DNA of 64,000 nucleotides, taken from Cuniculiplasma divulgatum. Lineage in GTDB: Archaea; Thermoplasmatota; Thermoplasmata; Thermoplasmatales; Thermoplasmataceae. Each line of letters opens with the position of its first letter. Positions within the stretch are counted from its first letter, which is position 1. The stretch covers positions 1,942,341 to 2,006,340 of the forward strand of contig CP133595.1 in the NCBI GenBank assembly GCA_031200235.1, read 5' to 3'. The notes under the pieces are model-generated. The model was not told where the DNA came from, did no database searches, and worked only from the letters and a program-made list of their open reading frames with translations. Made by a program: the position numbers and the translations under genes. Shown one piece after another: positions 53,330 to 62,453 of this stretch.

Positions 53330-55228
53330 TTGAAATCGCTTTCCGGACACCGTTTGCAGTTAAGCATTCTGATGATAGCTGCAGTCGCATATGCTGTTGT
53401 ATATTCTGTATTTGCTTACATGCGATATATCAGCTACAATTCCTATGTGTTTGATCTGGGAGTCAGTTCACAGCTTCTATACGGCGTTATGCATGGCGGA
53501 AATCTTAACTTTGGAAACCTGGTTGCCAATAAGCTGATCTATGTTCCAATAGGTGTGCTATACGGAATTCACCCATATCCACCTGCTCTTGAATATGCAC
53601 AGGCAGCATGGCTGGCTTTTGGTTCAGTGCCGCTTTACTTCATAGCTTTCAGAAGGCTTGAAAACAAAAATTATGCTCTGGCCGTAGCTCTATCTTATCT
53701 GTTCTTCTACCCACTTGCTGGCGATTACTGGTTTGATTTTCACTTCATGGCATTATTTCCCACATTTCTCCTGCTCTCATTTGCCTTCAGGGAGAGCAAC
53801 CGGATCAGACTGTCGCTGGCAGTAGCAGTTCTGGCCGCCATGACGGACTTTATGTCACCACTCATAATTGCATTCTACGGAATTTATATAATTCTGGACC
53901 ACAGGAAACGAAAGGCTATCAGTGACGATAATGAAGGAATCTTCCGGATTGATTCCGGTCTCTATCTAATTTTGATTGGAATCGTGTTTTTCGGGATCAC
54001 TGTGGCGTACTATGGATACGGATATTTCTTCCTTTACGCCTCTGGTGCCATTTCCGTGCCTTCACCATTTTCCACGGGAGCTTCGTTCATGGCCAGGAGC
54101 ACATATTTCTTCTGGCTGCTTCTCCCTGTGTTATTCCTTTGCCTGCTTTCACCTGAGAGCATGATTATGATTATTCCATACGTTGGCTTTGCCCTGGCAA
54201 ACCAGTATACCCCATATGTGAGTACCATGTACTACCAGTACCCGGCACTTACTGCACCTGTTATATTCTATTCCCTGGTTCTGGGCATAGAAAGGATCTC
54301 AAAATCAGGTTCCGTGAAGTGGAAGAGGTCCATAAAGAAATTCGGAAAAATTTCCTATGCAATTCTGACATTTATTGTAATACTGGCTATCCTTTTTACG
54401 CCTCTTGGTAATCTTGCCAGCAATAATTACCTGAATCCGTCGCTATCACATGTACTGACTGGCCAGAGCGCAAGTTACGAAGCTGCCAACCTCCTGCAGT
54501 ATCATTCCTATGATGCCAACGTATCAAGGATAATTTCTCTTGTCCCCATGGGATCGTCTGTGCTCATACAGAACAATATGCCGCAGCTCACCAGCGGATA
54601 TAACTGGACCATTCCAGATTATCTCAATGTCAGCAGCCGGCACCTGCCCGAGTACGTGGTGGCTGATCCTTATAACAGGGCTTATTATACAACATACTTC
54701 TCCACAAATTATCACCTGAATATGGCATATGACGTAAATTATTTCCTTGAAAGCGGAATGTATGGAATTTTTGCTGAAGCTGACGGAGTAATGCTTCTTA
54801 AAGAAGGCTATAACGGTCGGCCGATTCTCTGGATTCCACTTCGTTCCATGCCAGTAGATATTTCTGTTACTTCCGAGCCTTCAGGCATGCAAACATTAAA
54901 TTATTCCAATATAAATTACAACAGCCTGCTATTTCTGCCTGAAGGAAATACGCAGGTGACCATTAACATATCTGGTTCCGGTGCCGATAAGTTTCACCTT
55001 GAGTCCATTAACCTCACATGGCGCTTCAGCTATTTTTCAACCGATCACTATGTCAACATTTCTTCAGGGAACTATTCATTACACGATGGTAGCTATATTT
55101 TCCAGACAGACATCCCTTACTCAGCTGCACCCATCTTCAAGGTTGCCCTGAGATATGAAAGTTCTTCCACCTATCCGGTATCTATAAAAATGCAGCTGCA
55201 ACAACTTACCTACAATATTACAGGCTGA
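53330..55228 (+). CDS. DUF2079 membrane protein (possible GT-C-like glycosyltransferase)
   Basis: 632 residues. About ten hydrophobic helices fill residues 10-370; a large outer domain of about 250 residues rich in Asn, Ser and Tyr follows. The N-terminal part (YNSYVFDLGVSSQLLYGVMHGG, then HPYPPALEYAQAAWLA and FDFHFMALFPTFLLLSFAF) matches DUF2079, related in layout to membrane mannosyltransferases of the GT-C fold. The TTG start at 53330 lies about 26 nt after a TATA box. It probably adds a sugar from a lipid carrier on the outer face; this is inference. Confidence 0.78.
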   Translation: MKSLSGHRLQLSILMIAAVAYAVVYSVFAYMRYISYNSYVFDLGVSSQLLYGVMHGGNLNFGNLVANKLIYVPIGVLYGIHPYPPALEYAQAAWLAFGSVPLYFIAFRRLENKNYALAVALSYLFFYPLAGDYWFDFHFMALFPTFLLLSFAFRESNRIRLSLAVAVLAAMTDFMSPLIIAFYGIYIILDHRKRKAISDDNEGIFRIDSGLYLILIGIVFFGITVAYYGYGYFFLYASGAISVPSPFSTGASFMARSTYFFWLLLPVLFLCLLSPESMIMIIPYVGFALANQYTPYVSTMYYQYPALTAPVIFYSLVLGIERISKSGSVKWKRSIKKFGKISYAILTFIVILAILFTPLGNLASNNYLNPSLSHVLTGQSASYEAANLLQYHSYDANVSRIISLVPMGSSVLIQNNMPQLTSGYNWTIPDYLNVSSRHLPEYVVADPYNRAYYTTYFSTNYHLNMAYDVNYFLESGMYGIFAEADGVMLLKEGYNGRPILWIPLRSMPVDISVTSEPSGMQTLNYSNINYNSLLFLPEGNTQVTINISGSGADKFHLESINLTWRFSYFSTDHYVNISSGNYSLHDGSYIFQTDIPYSAAPIFKVALRYESSSTYPVSIKMQLQQLTYNITG

Positions 55229-55310
55229 AACTAACCATCACTGATTATTTTCCAATTTACCGAAATTTTATACTAAAATATTTTTTATATGATATTCATA
55301 ACCATTCATA

Positions 55311-55979
55311 ATGACAGAGGAGGAGAAACAGAAGCTCAGTCTTACAGCTACTGCATACAGGTACGTTTTTGATGGAATAATGAACGGGAGATACAGGGCA
55401 GGCCAGTCAATCAGCCCTGATACACTGGCTTCAAATCTCAACATGAGCAAAACACCAATAAGAGAAGCTTTGCTCCAGCTTGAAACCGAGGGTCTGATCG
55501 TCAGGAACGGGAGATTCTACAATATAATATATCTCGATGAAAATGAAGTTATAGAACTGTACGAGGTAAGGGCTATACTGGAGGCAGAAGCATCCGCAAT
55601 GGCGGCAGCGAGAATGACTGATGATATTCGCAAGGAATTGAGGGAAACTCTCAGAATAATAAAGAAGATGAGTTCGACCGAAAATCCAGACCCAATAATG
55701 CTGGCTGATCTCAATGGAAAACTTCATTCAATGATTGCAGCGGCAAGCGGCAACAGGTACATTGTTGAATACACCAGCAACATACGGCTAAAGCTGAAAG
55801 TGGTCAGAACTACATTGTTCAGCAGCTTCGACAGAAGGGAAGTTGAGCTTAAGGAGCACGAGAAAGTAATAGAAGCAGTCCTTTCCGGAAACCAGGCAAC
55901 GGCCAGAAGGAGCATGTGGGAACACGAGATGGAAGTCCTTGAATACCTCAAGGCTTCGGTACTGAACAAGATTTATTGA
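55311..55979 (+). CDS. GntR-family (FadR/FCD type) transcription regulator
   Basis: 222 residues. The N-terminal winged helix (YVFDGIMNGRYRAGQSISPDTLASNLNMSKTPIREALLQLETEGLI) is typical GntR; the C-terminal all-helical FCD domain has LYEVRAILEAEASAMAAAR, LNGKLHSMIAAASGN and HEKVIEAVLSGNQATARRSMWEHEM, with the metal-binding Asp/His pattern partly kept. TTATATGA about 25 nt before the ATG is a TATA box. FCD regulators answer to organic acids or sugars; the ligand here is unknown. This family is more usual in bacteria. Confidence 0.85.
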   Translation: MTEEEKQKLSLTATAYRYVFDGIMNGRYRAGQSISPDTLASNLNMSKTPIREALLQLETEGLIVRNGRFYNIIYLDENEVIELYEVRAILEAEASAMAAARMTDDIRKELRETLRIIKKMSSTENPDPIMLADLNGKLHSMIAAASGNRYIVEYTSNIRLKLKVVRTTLFSSFDRREVELKEHEKVIEAVLSGNQATARRSMWEHEMEVLEYLKASVLNKIY

Positions 55980-56347
55980 TTACTGTCAGCTTTCTGGTCT
56001 TCAACACCCTTCTCTTCCTTCGATTGACCAGGGGCCTCATACTGCACTTTTTCCACAAGAAGCGTCAGGTTATTAACATTTTTAACAATTACCTCGTCGC
56101 CCACGTTCAGATCGCCTGCGCCTATGTTCTCTGCGCGCCAGAACTGCGAACTGACCTTTACTTCCGTGTAGTTCGGGGTCTTTGCGGATACTCTTCCTTT
56201 CTGGCCCACCATGGATGTTGCTCCCGTCAGAGGTTTTCTGCCAAAGGGGTACCGCAATAAAAGTCGAGTGATCCAGGCACCAAGGGCAAATCCAATTATA
56301 AGAAAGATCACGATGTATAAAATCAGGGTCGATTCAGAATATAACAT
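55973..56347 (-). CDS. NfeD-like protein
   Basis: 124 residues. One N-terminal membrane helix, then an OB-fold like the NfeD C-terminal domain: MVGQKGRVSAKT, ENIGAGDLNVGDEVIVKNVNNLTLLVEKV, then an acidic tail. NfeD proteins often accompany stomatin/SPFH proteins; none is next to it. It follows the PH/zinc-ribbon gene by 15 nt on the same strand, so both are probably one operon. Confidence 0.72.
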   Translation of the reverse strand: MLYSESTLILYIVIFLIIGFALGAWITRLLLRYPFGRKPLTGATSMVGQKGRVSAKTPNYTEVKVSSQFWRAENIGAGDLNVGDEVIVKNVNNLTLLVEKVQYEAPGQSKEEKGVEDQKADSNQ

Positions 56348-56362
56348 AAATACCTCACTTCG

Positions 56363-57031
56363 TCATTTCTTTTTTGAATTTACCTTTTTCCCACAATTAG
56401 GGCAATACTTGTCATCTGGAGAGAGTTCATGCCCGCAGTACTCGCACTTGAGCTCCAGGCTCTTCATGGTATCCAGGGCTGGTGCTTCCTGAATGACTTC
56501 CTCGTTGCCTGTTTCGCTCTCAATATTTGTGGGAGCCGACTTCTGATCCTTTGGAGGTGTGGTCCCGAAATATGCCATTCCTATGTTCTGCTTTGTGGAT
56601 TTGGCATTGGCCATCTCAACCTGCTTCCTGTATTCTTCCTCGGATTTTCTCTTCTCTGCCTCTTCCTGATGCTTTCTTGCGTCGCTTATCCATCTCTTGA
56701 TCTCATCATCCCACTTTGAAGGATCTTTCAACGCAAATTCATACCTCTTATCCTGTCCATCCTTTTCGAATTCCACAGTGAGAAATTTCTTTGTGAACAG
56801 CTTTAACTTTGGAACCGCTGAAGATACATTCTTCAACTCAAAAAGGCGCACATCCATATATATCTTCGGAGGAGCTGCCCTGATGAGACCTCTTTTACCC
56901 TTGATTTCGTATATTATACGTTTATCGGTAAGATAAAGGGTACCGTCTTGAATCTCAGCTTCTCCTTCCCTGAGGACGCATTCCTCCTTCATGAGTTCGT
57001 GTTCATCCACTTCATATATTGGCATTGGCAT
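56363..57031 (-). CDS. PH-like domain protein with C-terminal zinc ribbon
   Basis: 222 residues in three parts: a bacterial-type PH or GRAM-like domain (GTLYLTDKRIIYEIKGKRG, then FELKNVSSAVPKLKLFTKKFLTVEF, residues 1-120), a charged coiled-coil stretch (ARKHQEEAEKRKSEEEYRKQ) with a disordered linker, and a zinc ribbon CEYCGHELSPDDKYCPNCGKK at the end (CxxC-x9-CxxC). GGTTAATAATT about 26 nt upstream suggests a leaderless start. The function is unknown; a membrane-lipid or protein-binding role is usual for such domains. Confidence 0.7.
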   Translation of the reverse strand: MPMPIYEVDEHELMKEECVLREGEAEIQDGTLYLTDKRIIYEIKGKRGLIRAAPPKIYMDVRLFELKNVSSAVPKLKLFTKKFLTVEFEKDGQDKRYEFALKDPSKWDDEIKRWISDARKHQEEAEKRKSEEEYRKQVEMANAKSTKQNIGMAYFGTTPPKDQKSAPTNIESETGNEEVIQEAPALDTMKSLELKCEYCGHELSPDDKYCPNCGKKVNSKKK

Positions 57032-57751
57032 TTTGTATATCGAGGTAGAATTATTAACCTTTTTGAGTCAATGACTTTTAATCTATCAACAGTCTTTCTT
57101 CCATAGAGATTATGCATTGATTTCAATAAGTCTCACATTCTTTGTAGTTTTATGAATACTCCTTGTTGTACAAAATATTTAAGTAACCCGTAGCTCGAGC
57201 TGGTTCTCCTCAGTTGCTCTTGGGATTGATTCTCATTTTTGTTATTCTTGCATTATGCTTCTAGATAAGAAATAACCATTACCATATCTTCCATGCACAT
57301 TGTGAATAATATCCGAGGGTCTAGATATACAGATATTTAAATCAGGGCGCAAAGTTGGCGGGAGATCCTGGAGTTAGTGGGTAAATTGAAAGGATATCAA
57401 GAAGATAATTGGCGGTAAAGCTGGTTGAAGGTTATTTGTTCACCCATGTTACTAACGTTAATCACACTAGCTTATTGTTCCATTGCCATTTTAGCTCCCC
57501 ATTGTTAACATTTCATAGAGTTTTGCTCGCGAGATCTAATCCCAGAATCGTTTCCCATGTCACTCAATCGAAGCATATGATTTCAACATTTTAAGAAAAA
57601 TGGTCATTCCCGGTACACGAATCCTGATTATTTGGACAATTACAAAGGTAGAGAGATGAAATTCATAAATAGCCAGATCTTACGCTAACAAACATCGTAT
57701 GAAGATAGAAATTGCCATAAATATTATATCTAGTTTCGCGCTGAATTATCC
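57032..57751. other. 720-bp stretch without a gene
   Basis: No frame here is convincing and no tRNA-like cloverleaf is seen. The left edge holds the promoter of the PH-domain gene. The right edge holds TAAATATTATAT (57720-57731), about 26 nt before the permease ATG. The middle is A+T-rich with scattered stops and may include decayed coding sequence. Confidence 0.4.
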
Positions 57752-58399
57752 ATGGTTGTAAGTCAATCACCCGTTGGTGGTAATCAACTTAGTAAAGGCT
57801 CTGTTAGCTTCATAGGTTTGTTGGGATTGACATTGGCCGGCGTTCTGGCCATCATCGGTCCAATTGAAATAGCGGCATTTATCGGTGATACAGGTCCAGC
57901 GGCAATTTGGCCTATAATTCTTGGATATGTCCTTTTTGTCTTGGTATCTTTTCCAATATTAGAGTATACGAGAATAGCACCTTTTGCTGGAGGATACTAC
58001 GGTTTGGCAGAACTGGGTTTTGGAAAGGCTTTCGGAAAATTCACCTCCTTGGCGAACTATTCTTTTTACAATTTTTGGCAAACAGCCAATGCTTTTTTTA
58101 TAGCTTGGCTGGCAGTTGACACTATTTACATCCTATATGGCATCCTATTGCCTATCTGGACATGGTTTCTCATTGCCTTTATTACCATAATTATAACTTA
58201 TGTGATGACTATCCAGAAGGCTAGGAATCTTAGTAAAATTATTACCTATGCCATTCTAGGTACTCTTGTAATAGTAGTTGGTTTTATTGTATATATTGTC
58301 TTAAGAACTCCATACAACTCCACTTTCTATCTGAATCCTGGAAATAGTTTTGGAGGATTTGGGGGTATAGCCCTAGCAACAGCGGTTCTTGGATTTTAC

Positions 58400-58407
58400 C
58401 TTTTTAC
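58400..58407 (+). repeat. Left target-site duplication of the insertion sequence
   Basis: CTTTTTAC, repeated exactly at 59677-59684 on the other side of the element. Confidence 0.9.
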
Positions 58408-59676
58408 GACATTGTCACATTCGCGTTGATAAGAAGCGGTGATACCAGTATGATGTCCTCAGCAATCCTTCCTTAGTTTTGAACCTGTTCTTGAACAGCC
58501 ATGACTGTATGGAGAAATGCTGTTCAGCCTTGTCAGATGTCTTCTCCACCTCAGGATTCTTCAGGTACAGGAACACCTCCTTCCTGTGCCTCTTTATAAG
58601 ATCAAGGAACTTCCTTATTTCCGGATATTCACCATACATGCTTTCTATCTTTTCCAGTAAAAGATCAACCTTCTCTGATTCACTCTTACCCTCTGTAAGC
58701 TTCAGAACTGCCTCTTTATTTTTTCCAAGCTTATTCAGATTTGTCTCATTCTGGAAGAACATGTATTTCACAAGCCTCTTTGCAGGTTCAAGTTCCTCTT
58801 CCCTGTGTGAATCCTCTATGTTGTGAGCGAGATCCTTCTCAATATGGAAGAGGCATCTCTGCCTCCTTATCCTCTTTCCAAGGATTCTTCCAGTTTCAAT
58901 GAGTGATGATTCATAATGATGACCATCGGTAGTAATGAATATGTTATCCGGAACATTGAACATTCCAATGGAATCTGTGAAGAAACCTGTCAGTGTGGAT
59001 TCCTGGAGATCATCCAGGATCGATTCAACAAAGTTTCCATTCTTGGAATCCTTCAGCATTGCACGGTACTTTTCTGTACCGTCAATGTGAACATACTGTT
59101 CATCATATACAAAGTATCCTGATGATTCCATCATGACTCTTTCCGGTGGTGGTACAAGCCTTCTTACAGTCTCATGTGATATGATTGTATTTCCTATTAT
59201 GCGGAACAGATCTGCAGCCTTCCTGAGTGATGTCTTGACCCTTGATCTCATGCTTTTATCACGGATATCATGGGGGAAATGCTTTCCATAGCCGTAATTG
59301 GGTGGCCTTGCCACAAATGAATATCTGCAGTCAGTGCAGGTATACTTCTGCATCCTGAACACTGTGCCGTTTTCCATGGTCCTGGAACATGTTCCGTTCC
59401 TGACCACATTCTTTGATCGGCACTGAGGGCATTTGGGATTCATGAAGCTGATAAGATCATTCTCCTTCAACTCAAGGTCCATGAGGGGAGTATTGTTCAG
59501 GATGAATACAGGTGAAGAATCAATAAAAGTGAAGTTGTCAAGTGATGTTGAAACTCTCCTGAACTCAGTGTATGGCGCTTTCCGCAGCCGCATGTAATGG
59601 AATGATTCCATGATATTTCATGTTTTCGGTCAGGCATAATGAATTGAGGAGAAATCAACTAATTTTTGACAATGTC
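58408..59676 (-). mobile_element. Complete insertion sequence, 1,269 bp
   Basis: The ends carry the 10-bp inverted repeat GACATTGTCA / TGACAATGTC, and the element is flanked by the 8-bp direct repeat CTTTTTAC. It contains one transposase gene that fills nearly its whole length; the transposase stop lies inside the left terminal repeat. Eight-base duplications and a DDE transposase with an N-terminal zinc ribbon point to the ISL3 or IS256/IS1249-like groups; the exact family is not settled. Confidence 0.9.
58415..59611 (-). CDS. DDE transposase with N-terminal zinc ribbon
   Basis: 398 residues, intact. The zinc ribbon CPQCRSKNVVRNGTCSR (about 60-76) and the second CxxC (YTCTDCRYSF) are followed by helix-turn-helix-like LRKAADLFRIIGNTIISHETVRRL. 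Catalytic candidates are Asp in YVHIDGTEKY, Asp in FITTDGHHYESS, and Glu in KTSDKAEQHFSIQSW; CLFHIEKDL is the C/H signature seen in IS256, MULE and ISL3 enzymes. Full length and intact ends suggest the element is active. Confidence 0.9.
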   Translation of the reverse strand: MESFHYMRLRKAPYTEFRRVSTSLDNFTFIDSSPVFILNNTPLMDLELKENDLISFMNPKCPQCRSKNVVRNGTCSRTMENGTVFRMQKYTCTDCRYSFVARPPNYGYGKHFPHDIRDKSMRSRVKTSLRKAADLFRIIGNTIISHETVRRLVPPPERVMMESSGYFVYDEQYVHIDGTEKYRAMLKDSKNGNFVESILDDLQESTLTGFFTDSIGMFNVPDNIFITTDGHHYESSLIETGRILGKRIRRQRCLFHIEKDLAHNIEDSHREEELEPAKRLVKYMFFQNETNLNKLGKNKEAVLKLTEGKSESEKVDLLLEKIESMYGEYPEIRKFLDLIKRHRKEVFLYLKNPEVEKTSDKAEQHFSIQSWLFKNRFKTKEGLLRTSYWYHRFLSTRM

Positions 59677-59684
59677 CTTTTTAC
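59677..59684 (+). repeat. Right target-site duplication of the insertion sequence
   Basis: CTTTTTAC, identical to 58400-58407. Confidence 0.9.
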
Positions 59685-60528
59685 AGGCTATGGAGCCGCA
59701 CTGTTCTATGCCGAGGAGGGGGTACAATCTAGAAAGAACATGTGGAAGGCAGTTTATATCGGGCTCACTATTTCGGCCTTTATCATAGCACTTGCTGCTT
59801 ATTCAGAAGTCGCATCTGTTCCAATTTCTGATCTTGCTACAGTCGGAGGTTCGTCAATTCCTCAACTTGCAACTTGGATTTATTTCATACCGGCTAAGGC
59901 ATTACTAATCCTGAATATGATCATACTGGTGGTTTCTTTAATAGCTTTTGGTGCAGGTGGAGGGTCACAGGCAAGACTTATGTGGGCTATGACTAGAGAC
60001 AATTTCATTAAAAGCAAGTGGTTGAACACGATTCATGATACTAGGAAAACCCCATCTAACGCTGCGTCTTTTGATGGATTACTTGCTGGTTTAACAGTCT
60101 TTCTGGTTGCTGTTTTAATGGTTCATTTTTATGGATACAACGCAAACACTGTTGCAGATTGCTTTTTTGTAGCTGGGACGGCTTCCACAATATTGTGGTA
60201 TTTTCATCATTTCGTGCCTGAATTTGGACTTTTTACATTTCTTGGAAAGCACAAGGAGATTAAATTCTCCAAAGCGCGCCGTTATACGTCAGGGCTGATA
60301 ATCCCAATAGCAGGCGGTGCTTTGTTTGTATACACATTCTATCTAGGAATAATCAGCGATCTGGTCGAACCATACTTGGCGTTCGTTATAGTTGCACTTT
60401 TGATCATAGTTGTTATTATTGGGTATACAATATATAAATATCATAAGGGTGAACTTGGTGAAAGCACAGTAAACTATATGGTAGCCGAAACTGGAAACAC
60501 AGAATATATTGTAAAGAAACAATAAAAT

Positions 60529-60551
60529 CAGGCATTGAATTGCCTGTTTTT
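60529..60551 (+). terminator. Hairpin-plus-T terminator of the permease gene
   Basis: CAGGCA-TTGAAT-TGCCTG is a perfect 6-bp stem four bases after the permease TAA, followed directly by TTTTT. It has the form of an intrinsic terminator. Confidence 0.7.
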
Positions 60552-61321
60552 ACATTTAATTTTCTAATACAATTAGAGTACTTGCCTACATTCGAACTCC
60601 ATCTCTACGTTAAGGCTGAACACGTAAAGATCTTTGTTTTGAACGCAAAATATTTTAAAAAATGTATAGTAATAGTACATGGTTCTCCCGAGTGAAGTTC
60701 TGAATAAGATTCTCCTTCTGTATGAGAATTCCCTAACACACAACAAACAAGGTATTTGGCCAGGCTTAAGATTAGAAAGTCATTTAGAATGTGAGGTCCC
60801 CGCCTGGGTCACACAAAATCAACATGTGTCCATAAAAATTAATCTGAAATGCAGCCGATTCCTCACACAACCAGCCCTTGCCGAGAAGAATGCCGCACCA
60901 TACCTAAAACAGGAAGTAGATGTGTTTATAAACACAAAACTTGCGTAGAACACTTTGAATAGATTCGAAACAAGCTTTGGGAATTGTAGGATTCCGGGAA
61001 ATTGAAAAACCTTAGATGAGCTTAAATCCTTGAAAGGGAAATTCCCTAAGTGGATTGATGTCACATTTCATGATTATAATTCATAAAAAATACCCCCACA
61101 AATCGGTTAAATTTATAAGGAATCCTGTCGGATCACAGTTTACATGCCAAGTGTATCTTGATATGGTACCGAACAACCATCTTGCTTATCAGGCAATAAA
61201 GGAAAATGTTACTCTAATAAACATCATTGAACATACCAATAGGAATATGGATCACAGAACCGCCGATTTATAGTATACTTATTGCCAACATAGAGGCCGA
61301 AAGATTCGATCATGTCTGTGG
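60552..61321. other. Gene-poor stretch with a possible decayed gene
   Basis: No intact gene is supported. Plus-strand pieces near 60970-61085 read as protein only when frames are switched (QALGIVGFREIEKP, then DELKSLKGKFPKWIDVTFHDY), which fits a frameshifted relic. An 89-codon frame at 60679-60948 and a 72-codon frame at 61055-61273 have no clear start signals or family. Confidence 0.3.
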
Positions 61322-61323
61322 AA

Positions 61324-61351
61324 AGAAAAAAACTCTGGGCACAGAGCCCAG
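61324..61351 (-). terminator. Hairpin-plus-T terminator of the BadF-kinase gene
   Basis: On the minus strand CTGGGC-TCTGT-GCCCAG forms a 6-bp stem about 45 nt after the kinase stop and is followed by GAG and TTTTTTTC. This is the layout of an intrinsic terminator. Confidence 0.7.
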
Positions 61352-61395
61352 TAACTCTGTCGCAGCTATACATACGCCAGTCCAATTTTTGAATC

Positions 61396-62391
61396 TTATG
61401 ATCTAAAATGAAGATATTTCTCCAATATCCCTCGGTCCAGACTTCTAAGCTTGGAATCTAACTCTGTAAGCATCTCGTCACGATAGATCTTGTTTATCTT
61501 TTTTCCCTTCTTTTGCAAAAGAATCAGAATACCGCCAATTGAAACTTGATATCCTAGAAAAAATTCTATTTTTTCTTTGACTTCTGATTGTATCATATTT
61601 CGATAGATAACACCGGATTGCACGGTTCCTCCTAATACTGCAATATCTGGAGCCTTGGAGAATTCTGATTTAAGACTATTTATCATGGCCACAACGTATC
61701 CGGCTGACTCTGACAATATATTTAATGCTCTTCTATAACCATTATTTGCTAAACTGGAGACATTTGGGGCAAATCCAGCGACGAGTGATTTGTCCTGGAA
61801 CTTATCAACTAACGCTATGGCCTCCCTAAAGTCGGTATCAAAATAGCTTTCAACTTCATTAACTAACAATTTTTCTGGAAAAATTCCATCTTCTTCCATA
61901 GTTGCGATATTAATAGCTCTTTTAGCAATCCAGGAAGCGGAACCATCATCTCCAACAAACCAATTCCAGCCACCTCTTCTTCCCATCGTTTCATATTTTC
62001 TGTAGAAAGCTACACTCCCAGTTCCACCAGCAAAAACAATTCCATCATTTTCAAGATTGCCCAAATAATAGGCTGGGATACCGTCATTAACTATAGTAAA
62101 ATCTCTATCTCCAGATAGATCACGAATGATAGAATTCCCCAATTCAGTCATTTCCCTTGAATCACCTATACCAGCTATACCGAAAATACCATCTTCAATA
62201 CAATTCAAATCTACTTTTGCCTCTTCCATCGCAGATCGCATTGCGTTAAGAATATTATCTCTAGCAGTTTTAGGTCCAGCTGAACCCAAGTTGGATGGAC
62301 CAGCGATCCCGATTCCTTTTATCTCCGATTTTTCCTCATCAAAAATAATTGCTACCGTTTTTGTTGCTCCTCCGTCTACGGACAATAGCAT
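61396..62391 (-). CDS. BadF/BadG/BcrA/BcrD-family sugar kinase, probable GlcNAc-type kinase
   Basis: 331 residues with the ASKHA-fold ATP site: LLSVDGGATKTVAIIFD (2-18, phosphate 1), FGIAGIGDS, VNDGIPAYYLG (about 99-109, phosphate 2 and base), FAGGTGSVAFY, GGWNWFVGDDGSASWIAKRAI and VLGGTVQSG (adenosine motif). The family includes N-acetylglucosamine kinase and, in Thermoplasmatales, KDG kinase. The neighbouring SIS-domain gene favours an amino sugar here. CTTTAATATTT about 25 nt upstream is its own TATA box. Confidence 0.82.
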   Translation of the reverse strand: MLLSVDGGATKTVAIIFDEEKSEIKGIGIAGPSNLGSAGPKTARDNILNAMRSAMEEAKVDLNCIEDGIFGIAGIGDSREMTELGNSIIRDLSGDRDFTIVNDGIPAYYLGNLENDGIVFAGGTGSVAFYRKYETMGRRGGWNWFVGDDGSASWIAKRAINIATMEEDGIFPEKLLVNEVESYFDTDFREAIALVDKFQDKSLVAGFAPNVSSLANNGYRRALNILSESAGYVVAMINSLKSEFSKAPDIAVLGGTVQSGVIYRNMIQSEVKEKIEFFLGYQVSIGGILILLQKKGKKINKIYRDEMLTELDSKLRSLDRGILEKYLHFRS

Positions 62392-62453
62392 AATTTCTGT
62401 ATTCTATAGAAAATATTAAAGATGTCGAGGTTGAATCCTATTTTTGACTAAAT

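Larger units (their letters stand above)
57752..60525 (+). pseudogene. APC-superfamily amino acid permease, interrupted by an insertion sequence
   Basis: The N-terminal half (57752-58429, six helices, with GLTLAGVLAIIGPIEIAAFIG and FAGGYYGLAELGFGKAFGKF) and the C-terminal half (from 59677, TGYGAALFYAEEGVQSRKNMWKA onward) are one gene split by the element at 58408-59676. Removing the element and one 8-bp repeat joins YLFTGYGAALFY in frame and gives 498 codons plus stop, a normal APC permease. No other lesion is seen, so the insertion is recent. The TATA box is about 26 nt before the ATG, and a hairpin terminator follows. Confidence 0.88.

Noticed and set aside
57181..57260. tRNA-like D-arm text (TAGCTCGAGCTGG) near 57191
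   Set aside because: No acceptor stem, anticodon stem or T-arm could be paired around it.
60679..60948. 89-codon plus-strand frame
   Set aside because: No family, no clear promoter, and it lies next to frameshifted relic sequence; not reported as a gene.
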